Positions 21,489-26,905 of a DNA stretch of 26,905 bases are shown one piece after another (positions within the stretch are counted from its first letter, which is position 1; each line of letters begins with the position of its first letter). The DNA is taken from contig CACZAK010000070.1 of assembly GCA_902779075.1 (NCBI GenBank), positions 1 to 26,905 on the forward strand. The letters are read 5' to 3'. Both the position numbers and the translations under genes were made by a program. The stretch comes from an uncultured bacterium. Its GTDB lineage: Bacteria > Verrucomicrobiota > Kiritimatiellia > RFP12 > UBA1067. Below the pieces are notes generated by a model. It did not search any database, was not told the origin of the DNA, and saw only the letters and a program-made list of their open reading frames with translations.

Positions 21489-23531
21489 TCAAGCATTATA
21501 CCACTCCTCCAACTTTCGATTGAACTCGAGGCGCGTCAGGTTCGACCACTCCTTCACTCGGTCGGTCAAGTCCTCGACATGCATCGTCACGCGACGGCGG
21601 CGCACGAACGGCGACCAGAAGAACCAGAGCAGCACGCTTTTGATGAACGTCGGCACGAACGCGGGCGAAGTGGTGCGGCCTGCGCGCGACCAGATCGAAC
21701 CCCAGAGTCCGCGCGTGCGAACTCCGATGATGCGGATGCGGGCGCGGGCACGGAGGCCCGCTTGGTAGTTGCGGGCACAGAGGCCCGCCACCCCGACTTC
21801 GTTGGAGTCCGCATCAGCAAGATCTTTGCAGATGTTGTAGGCGAGTTGGCGGGTACCGATATCTTCATGCTCCGGCTCGGTCTGGATGTGGCCCGAAGGA
21901 TAGAAGATCACGTTGCCGCCATCTTCAAGTGTTGACTTCACGATGTCGCCGAGGCCGCGCGCAATCGAGGCGCCCTTCGCCGTGCGGTGCTTGCGTAAGT
22001 CGGGCACCGGCACGGCGCCGAGCGTGCGCAGCACGGTCGGCGCCACGATGCCCGTGTGGAAAAACGACTCGTCGCTCAACGGCTTGAGCGGCGTTTTCCA
22101 AAACATCAAGCTCACCAGCATCGGATCCACCATCGCCGGATGGTTGGGCAGCACGAGGAGCGGCACTCTTCGCTTTTCTAGCTGCCCTAGCCCTTCTAGC
22201 TGATCTAGCCCTTCTAGCTGATCTAGCCCTTCCACCTCCACCTTATACCGCCGCGCGAATATCCACCGGCCCGTGCAGAGCAGCACCGACCGATAGCTGA
22301 ACACGAAAAGAAACGGCACCACCAGCATCACCACCGCAAACAACAGTAGAAACGCTTTCGGGCCAAACGCCCAGCTCACGAACGCGTAGCACCCACTCGC
22401 CGCGAGCATGAAGAGAAAAGACACCTGGTTGAAGTAGGCAAGCATCGTGTTGAGCTTCGGTCCCTTCACGACCTTCTGAATCTCGGCGTCGAGCGGCAGT
22501 TTGAAGAAACCAAGGTCAAAGGCGAGCAGCCCCAACACAATTCCAAATGCCACCGGCGGCATCGGCACGAAGTAGAGCACCAGAAGCAGCGCGGCCGCGA
22601 TCCAGCCCGTGAGGAGCGTCGCGCCCAAAAGGAACCGCCGCCTATCCACGAACCCCGCAATGATCTGTCCCGCGACAATGCCAACCGCCGCCGCGCAGAG
22701 GAGCGCACCTGTTTCGGTCGCGCTGAGATTGAGGCCGTTTTCCGCTTTTCCATAGACCAGCAGCCCCATCTGAAGCATCGCCGCGCCCCACCAGAAAACC
22801 GACAGCGTGAGAATCACCGCGTTCAGGCCGTCATAGCGCCCCGCCATGCGGTAGGCGCGGCGGATGTAGCGAATCGGATTGATCGCATGGAGCGCATGGT
22901 TCAGCTCTTCCTTGGCACGGATCGTGTAGCTCGCCGCGAGACCGAGCGTCGCAAAGGCGACAAAGCAGATGCATGACAGATTCCATTCGGGGTAACGGAC
23001 TTCCAAGTCCGCAAATACCGCCCCCGCCACCGTACCCGCGAGGACACCGAGGAAGGACACCCCTTCCATTCCGCCCATGCCGGTCGAGATGCGTCCTTCG
23101 CCGCCGATGTCGCGGATGAGCGCGTACTTGGCCGGCGAGTAGAGCGAACTCTGCAATCCCATCAGGAGCACCGCGCCGACCACCAGCCACGGCGACTTGA
23201 GCGCGAAGCCCGCGATGGCCACGGCCATGATCGGCAGCTCCGCCCACTTCGCGATCCGCACGATCCGCCGCTTCGCCCACACCGCCGTCAGGCGATCCGC
23301 GAGCGGCGAGCAGAGGATGTAGGGCAACACGAGCGCGCCGGCCGTCACGCCCATCGCAATTGACTTGAGCCCTTCGTCGGCAATCCAGCCGATCACCGTG
23401 AAGCCCGCAAGCGTCTTCAGGAAGTTGTCGTTCAGCGTGCCGAAGAAGTTCGTCACGTAGAGCGGCAGAAACGAGTGGCCGTTCCCGTTTTCACATGTAT
23501 CTTGACTGTTTGTCTGTTCTGTTTTGTTCAT
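21489..23531 (-). CDS. LplT-like MFS flippase fused to PlsC-type acyltransferase
   Basis: The 680-residue protein has two parts. Residues 20-420 are a 12-helix major-facilitator domain of the lysophospholipid transporter LplT type (FLPLYVTNFFGTLNDNFLK, FSLYSPAKYALIRD-like segment at 128-141). Residues 455-680 are a glycerolipid acyltransferase with NHPAMVD (463-469, the HxxxxD catalytic motif) and FYPSGH (543-548, in place of FPEG). Unlike the common three-part Aas fusions, there is no AMP-binding acyl-ligase domain. The likely job is to flip lysophospholipids inward and reacylate them. ATG 23531 has AGGAAG seven bases upstream. Two repeats are inserted: EGLDQL three times at 434-451 between the domains, and a hairpin-coded segment at 578-597 inside the acyltransferase. 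It heads the long envelope operon. Confidence 0.92.
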   Translation of the reverse strand: MNKTEQTNSQDTCENGNGHSFLPLYVTNFFGTLNDNFLKTLAGFTVIGWIADEGLKSIAMGVTAGALVLPYILCSPLADRLTAVWAKRRIVRIAKWAELPIMAVAIAGFALKSPWLVVGAVLLMGLQSSLYSPAKYALIRDIGGEGRISTGMGGMEGVSFLGVLAGTVAGAVFADLEVRYPEWNLSCICFVAFATLGLAASYTIRAKEELNHALHAINPIRYIRRAYRMAGRYDGLNAVILTLSVFWWGAAMLQMGLLVYGKAENGLNLSATETGALLCAAAVGIVAGQIIAGFVDRRRFLLGATLLTGWIAAALLLVLYFVPMPPVAFGIVLGLLAFDLGFFKLPLDAEIQKVVKGPKLNTMLAYFNQVSFLFMLAASGCYAFVSWAFGPKAFLLLFAVVMLVVPFLFVFSYRSVLLCTGRWIFARRYKVEVEGLDQLEGLDQLEGLGQLEKRRVPLLVLPNHPAMVDPMLVSLMFWKTPLKPLSDESFFHTGIVAPTVLRTLGAVPVPDLRKHRTAKGASIARGLGDIVKSTLEDGGNVIFYPSGHIQTEPEHEDIGTRQLAYNICKDLADADSNEVGVAGLCARNYQAGLRARARIRIIGVRTRGLWGSIWSRAGRTTSPAFVPTFIKSVLLWFFWSPFVRRRRVTMHVEDLTDRVKEWSNLTRLEFNRKLEEWYNA
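21743..21800 (-). repeat. GC hairpin repeat, double copy inside the lplT-plsC gene
   Basis: Two copies of GCGGGCCTCYGTGCCCGC, each a six-base stem with a six-base loop (21788-21771 and 21761-21744), lie in tandem, separated by nine bases (AACTACCAA). The first is preceded by GGGGTG as in the copy at 15329-15357. The segment codes EVGVAGLCARNYQAGLRARA, a stretch that interrupts the run from ICKDLADAD to IIGVRTRGLWGS. Confidence 0.75.
22179..22232 (-). repeat. Three 18-bp repeats coding EGLDQL
   Basis: Units of GAAGGGCTAGATCAGCTA or a one-base variant lie in tandem at the junction between the transporter and acyltransferase domains. They are rich in CTAG and TAG words that are otherwise scarce in this GC-rich coding DNA, so they look inserted rather than evolved in place. 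Confidence 0.75.
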
Positions 23532-23564
23532 CGTCGCACTTCCTTTTATGGTAAGCACGCGATT

Positions 23565-23594
23565 ACTTTATCATAAATGACGGTGCCCTGTCAA
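23565..23594 (-). promoter_or_regulatory. Predicted promoter of the envelope operon
   Basis: A perfect TTGACA (23594-23589) and TAAAGT (23570-23565) are 18 bases apart on the minus strand, upstream of the lplT-plsC gene. The predicted leader of about 27 bases contains the AGGAAG ribosome site. This is the only convincing promoter seen for the genes down to 11873. Confidence 0.6.
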
Positions 23595-23602
23595 TGGCAT
23601 TC

Positions 23603-23616
23603 TGAAAAATTTTTCA
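23603..23616. other. Perfect 14-bp AT palindrome at the end of the ClC gene
   Basis: TGAAAAATTTTTCA overlaps the TGA stop of the ClC gene. It could form a weak hairpin ending in T-rich DNA, but the stem lacks GC pairs, so a role as terminator is doubtful. Confidence 0.35.
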
Positions 23617-24954
23617 AGAGTGAATCGGGGAGGATTCGCGGTCGTGGACCTGGCTGCGGTAGAGACTCCAGCCGTTGTTGAGCCAGAACGCGATGCCGCA
23701 CACCCACATCGCGGGCATGAGCAGCTCGTGGTTGCCGCTGATTTCGGCCACCATCACGATGGCCGTGATCGGCACGCGGATGGTGCTCGCGAGAAATCCC
23801 GCCATACCCACGAGCGCGAACTCGGCGGGCACGATGCCTGCCCAGGACGGCAGAACGTCCTGATACCAGAACCCCGTACCGAGTCCGAGCGCGCAGCCGC
23901 ACACGAGCGCCGGCGCGAACACGCCGCCGGAACCGCCGGAACCAACCGTGAACGACGTGGCGACGATTTTCAAAAAGAAGAACGCCGCGCAGCAGAGCGG
24001 CGCCATGCGCCACCAGCCATGGCTCTCGGTGGTGCTGCCCACAAAGGACAAGTCGACCAGCCCGTAGCCCGCGCCGTGTATGAAGGGACAGACAAGTGCA
24101 ATTGCTCCCACGGCGAGACCGCCTATCGTCGCCTTCAGCCACACGGGCGCCTTGAAGCGACGGAACACATTCTCCATCCAGCGGAAGAAGGCGATGTAGA
24201 ACCGCGCGCCAAAGGTGATGATGAGCGCGAGCCCGAAGTACGGAAGGAGGTGAAGTCCCTTCTCGAAATGTTTGGCGGGCATGGCGAAGAGCGGTTCCCA
24301 TCCCCAGAAGCACGCGAACACGGTGTAGCTCACCGTGGAGGCGGCGAAGCTAGGCAGAAGCGCCTCGTATTCAAGATCGCTCGACGAGTAGAAAATCTCC
24401 GCGCCGAAAATCGCGCCCGCAAGCGGCGCGCGGAACAGTGCCGCGATGCCCGCGCCCACGCCGGCGGCGAGCAGGATGCGCGCGGCGCGGCGGTCGAGGT
24501 GGAAGAGGCGCGTGATGACGCGTCCGCACGCCGCACCGAGGAGCGTGACTGGTCCCTCGTAACCCGCGCTTCCGCCCAGGCTCACCGTGAGGACGGAGGC
24601 GACAGACTTCACGGGGATTACCGTGCGGGGGATGTCCGCGTCCTGATGGAACGCGTGCACGGCCGAGTCTGTGCCGCGCGCATGCTCGACGCGGGCAAAG
24701 CGCGAAATGAGCAGTGCGCCCGCGCAGGCGCCAAGTGCGGGAAGGAAGAAACGCACCCACGGATTCGTAACGAGGCCCACGGCCTCGTCCATGTGAACGA
24801 TCATCCACTCGAACGCGGCCGTCACGATGCCCGTGACCGCGCCGAGCAGGGCCGCCTCTATGAAGTACCTCCCCGTGCGGAACGACATGCCGCTCCCCGA
24901 GAAGAAGAACTTCCACGAGGCGAGGGAGAGGTTCTTGGAGAGTCCGCGGGACAT
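23614..24954 (-). CDS. ClC-family chloride channel or H+/Cl- antiporter
   Basis: The 446-residue membrane protein carries the three ClC selectivity segments: GSAGYEGP (residues 129-135 in the order G-S-A-G-Y-E-G-P, with the gating glutamate Glu133), GSGGSGGVFAP and the tyrosine-bearing C-terminal region. FRAPLAGAIFGAEIFY matches the helix that carries the internal proton glutamate in the E. coli antiporter, but the residue aligned with Glu203 appears to be Ile, with Glu one position before. That leaves open whether it is an antiporter or a channel. There is no CBS domain. It starts two bases after the stop of der, so it is translated from the same mRNA. Likely role: anion transport linked to acid or osmotic balance. 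Confidence 0.92.
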   Translation of the reverse strand: MSRGLSKNLSLASWKFFFSGSGMSFRTGRYFIEAALLGAVTGIVTAAFEWMIVHMDEAVGLVTNPWVRFFLPALGACAGALLISRFARVEHARGTDSAVHAFHQDADIPRTVIPVKSVASVLTVSLGGSAGYEGPVTLLGAACGRVITRLFHLDRRAARILLAAGVGAGIAALFRAPLAGAIFGAEIFYSSSDLEYEALLPSFAASTVSYTVFACFWGWEPLFAMPAKHFEKGLHLLPYFGLALIITFGARFYIAFFRWMENVFRRFKAPVWLKATIGGLAVGAIALVCPFIHGAGYGLVDLSFVGSTTESHGWWRMAPLCCAAFFFLKIVATSFTVGSGGSGGVFAPALVCGCALGLGTGFWYQDVLPSWAGIVPAEFALVGMAGFLASTIRVPITAIVMVAEISGNHELLMPAMWVCGIAFWLNNGWSLYRSQVHDRESSPIHS

Positions 24955-24956
24955 CG

Positions 24957-26366
24957 TCAGCCGTTCTTTTTCGCGGCGATCTCCGCTCCAAGCGCAGCGC
25001 CGTCCTTGCGTGAACGCGCCTTGAGGAAAATCCGGAGCGGCGCGCCCTCAAGGCCGAACCGCGCGCGGATCGCCTTCTCGAGGTACGTGAGATACGCGGG
25101 GGTGACGAGCTTCGGGTCGTTCACGAACAGACGCACCGTGAGGGGGTCTGTCCCCACCTGGAGGCCGTAGTAGACCTTGAGGCGCTTGCCGTTCTTCATC
25201 GGCGCGAGCGTGCGCTTCGTGGCCTCCACGAGCGTGCGGTTCAGGACGCCCGTGGGCATCTGCGTCTGCACGCTTGAGGCGACAGCGTCGATTGCGTCGA
25301 CGGTCCGGCGGATGTTGTAGCCCGTCTTGGCGCTGCAATAGACGACCGGCGCGTACGAGATGAACGGCATCATCTGACGCAGGACGGGTGTCGCCTTCGT
25401 CTCGGTCATACCCTTCTCGAGCGCGAGGTCCCACTTGTTCATAAGGATCACGCACGCGCGGTGCGCATCGATGATCTTGCCCACGATGCGCATGTCCTGT
25501 TTCGTGGGGCCGAGCTCGCTCTCGAGGACGAGCAGCACCACGTCGGCCTCCTCGATCGCCTTTTCGCTGCGGAAGAGGGAGAAGTTGTCCACGCTCGTCT
25601 TGGACATCTGCGTGTGCTTCTTCATACCGGCGGTGTCGACGAGCGTGTAGTGACGCGCCGTCGGACCCTTCCCGATCGTGAACGGCACGTCCACGCAGTC
25701 GCGCGTGGTGCCGGGGATGTCGCTCACGATCACGCGCTCCGCGTTGAGGAGACGGTTGATGTAGGAGCTCTTGCCGGCGTTCGGACGCCCCACCACGGCG
25801 ACGCGCAGGGGACGCGTCTTCGTGACCTCCTCCGCGGGCGGCAGCTTGCCGGTGGCGAACTGGACGAGCGCAGCCATGCCGCGTCCGTGTTCGGCGGAGA
25901 CGGGAAAGACGGGCATTCCGAAGCGCGCGAACTCGTCCGCAAGCGGATCGTCCTCGGGCCGGTCGCACTTGTTCGCGGCGATCGCGCAGGGCACGCCCGA
26001 CTCGCGCACGCGCTTGAGCACCTCCTCGTCGAGCGGCGTCACGCCCGCGCGGACGTCGACGACCACGAGACACACCGCCGCGTCGGACACGGCCACGGCG
26101 GCCTGCTGGCGCGTCTCGGCGGCGAGCGGGTCCTCGCTCCCCGGCGTGCGATCGAAGGCGAGTCCGCCCGTGTCCACGAGCAGGAAGCGCTGTCCGTTCG
26201 CCTCGACCTCGCGCGCCACGCGGTCACGCGTGACGCCGGGCTGGTCGAACACGATGGCGATGCGCGCCTTCGCGATGCGGTTGAAGAGCGCGCTCTTGCC
26301 CACGTTCGGGCGGCCAACAATCGCGACGACGCGGCCGGGGCCTCTGTCTGGGGTTGTTTCGTTCAT
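24957..26366 (-). CDS. der: Ribosome-associated GTPase Der (EngA)
   Basis: The 469-residue protein has the double GTPase arrangement unique to Der. The first G domain holds GRPNVGKS (residues 18-25), DTGG and NKCD (132-135); the second holds GRPNAGKS (193-200), DTAG and NKWD. The last 90 residues form the KH-like domain (VYYGLQVGTDPLTVRLFVND). Der binds the 50S subunit and is needed for late ribosome assembly; it is essential in most bacteria. It acts in the cytoplasm. The gene starts one base after the corA stop and ends two bases before the ClC start, so it is the middle gene of a three-gene operon. Confidence 0.97.
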   Translation of the reverse strand: MNETTPDRGPGRVVAIVGRPNVGKSALFNRIAKARIAIVFDQPGVTRDRVAREVEANGQRFLLVDTGGLAFDRTPGSEDPLAAETRQQAAVAVSDAAVCLVVVDVRAGVTPLDEEVLKRVRESGVPCAIAANKCDRPEDDPLADEFARFGMPVFPVSAEHGRGMAALVQFATGKLPPAEEVTKTRPLRVAVVGRPNAGKSSYINRLLNAERVIVSDIPGTTRDCVDVPFTIGKGPTARHYTLVDTAGMKKHTQMSKTSVDNFSLFRSEKAIEEADVVLLVLESELGPTKQDMRIVGKIIDAHRACVILMNKWDLALEKGMTETKATPVLRQMMPFISYAPVVYCSAKTGYNIRRTVDAIDAVASSVQTQMPTGVLNRTLVEATKRTLAPMKNGKRLKVYYGLQVGTDPLTVRLFVNDPKLVTPAYLTYLEKAIRARFGLEGAPLRIFLKARSRKDGAALGAEIAAKKNG

Positions 26367-26367
26367 G

Positions 26368-26905
26368 TCAGAACACCCGTTTCTTGTAGAGGTAGAAGAG
26401 CAGTCCGACGATTCCGGCGGCCAGCACGCACGAGAGCGCGGTCAGCACGGCAAAAGCGTGCTCGTACCTCGCAAGGGGAAGCTCGATGTTCATGCCGTAG
26501 GCGCTCGTGATGACGGTGGGCACGGCGAGGAGAATCGTCGCCGCCGTCATGTACTTCATCACGTTCGAGAGGTTGTTGTTGATGAGCGAGGCGAAGGTAT
26601 CCATCGTGCCGTTCAACACGGTCGCGTGGATCGTGGCCGTCTCGAGAGCCTGCTGGTATTCGACCGCCGCGTCGTCCAGCACGTCGCGGTCGTCCTCGGT
26701 CATGTTGAGCTGGCGGGCGTGGTCGAGGCGGTTCATGAGGATGTTGTCCGCCTTCAGCGACGTGGAGAAGTACACGAGCGACTTCTGGTAGGTGAGCAGC
26801 TTCAACAGCGCCTCGTTGCGGATCGACTCGTGGAGGTCGTCCTCGAGGTCCTCGATCTTCACGTGCATGTCGCGCAGGTAGCGCAGGAACAGCACCGCCG
26901 CGTGC
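26368..26905 (-). CDS. corA: CorA-family divalent cation transporter, C-terminal part
   Basis: The frame is open to the window edge, so the N-terminal cytoplasmic domain is missing. What remains is the long helix region (EDLEDDLHESIRNEALLKLL, YQKSLVYFSTSLKADNILMNRL) followed by two membrane helices, the first ending in the pore-mouth motif YGMN, the CorA signature that selects hydrated Mg2+ (or Co2+/Ni2+). It ends in the usual short basic tail, YLYKKRVF. The YFSTSLKxNxxxxxRL pattern is typical of the archaeal/Firmicutes-style CorA subgroup. The stop lies one base before the der ATG. Confidence 0.92.
   Translation of the reverse strand, partial: HAAVLFLRYLRDMHVKIEDLEDDLHESIRNEALLKLLTYQKSLVYFSTSLKADNILMNRLDHARQLNMTEDDRDVLDDAAVEYQQALETATIHATVLNGTMDTFASLINNNLSNVMKYMTAATILLAVPTVITSAYGMNIELPLARYEHAFAVLTALSCVLAAGIVGLLFYLYKKRVF

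Noticed and set aside
21479..21510. TGGTATAAT at the end of the lplT-plsC gene as a definite promoter for the repeat protein
   Set aside because: It codes the conserved Trp-Tyr-Asn ending of the protein, and no good -35 box is visible, so it may be chance.
23620..25170. A 516-codon plus-strand open frame opposite the ClC and der genes
   Set aside because: It spans the junction of two well-recognised minus-strand genes and has a low-complexity Arg/Glu/His composition.

Overview
The window reads as a high-GC bacterial chromosome segment in which every gene I can support lies on the minus strand, so transcription runs from high to low coordinates. The gene content suggests a carbohydrate-degrading, probably host- or gut-associated member of the PVC superphylum (Kiritimatiellota, Lentisphaerota or Verrucomicrobiota). 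The pointers are a secreted DUF2341-LamG-GH5 glycosidase, a Tat-signal Gfo/Idh/MocA oxidoreductase, many lipoproteins, and short hairpin repeats inside genes. No rRNA, tRNA or ribosomal-protein gene is present to fix the phylum, so this is inference. No CRISPR array, transposase or phage gene was found.

Region 1 (26904-23614) is a compact operon of a CorA-type cation transporter (5' end outside the window), the ribosome-assembly GTPase Der and a ClC chloride transporter, with gaps of 1-2 bases. Region 2 (23531-11873) is a nine-member co-directional block: a LplT-PlsC fusion (lysophospholipid flippase plus acyltransferase), a GxQxGxxN-repeat surface protein, a chimeric gene remnant, a small lipoprotein, a YceK-like exported protein, an alpha/beta hydrolase, a DUF2339 membrane protein, a patatin-like phospholipase and a very large aromatic-repeat lipoprotein. 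Its tight spacing, including two 4-base overlaps, and its combination of a lipid reacylating enzyme, a lipid deacylating enzyme and surface lipoproteins make it the best candidate here for an undescribed envelope system.

Region 3 (11807-4838) holds upp, a YitT-family membrane protein, a Gfo/Idh/MocA oxidoreductase, a leucine-rich-repeat lipoprotein and the GH5 enzyme. The last three may form a carbohydrate-use unit read from a promoter upstream of the oxidoreductase. Region 4 (4837-3697) is a gene-poor stretch of over 1 kb with a truncated gene end, a five-unit 22-bp array between two matching palindromes, and several hairpins. Region 5 (3696-1) holds a Tat/lipoprotein metallophosphoesterase, then a GtrA-family protein, a secreted aldose 1-epimerase and the start of etfB (3' end outside the window), the last three with gaps of 2 and 29 bases.

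Three points stand out beyond gene content. A recombination scar at about 20421-20435 fuses the 5' part of one gene family to a divergent copy of the 3' end of the lplT-plsC gene. A GC-rich hairpin repeat is inserted in reading frame in two genes. Three genes have a -10 box only 10-11 bases before the start codon, suggesting leaderless mRNAs.
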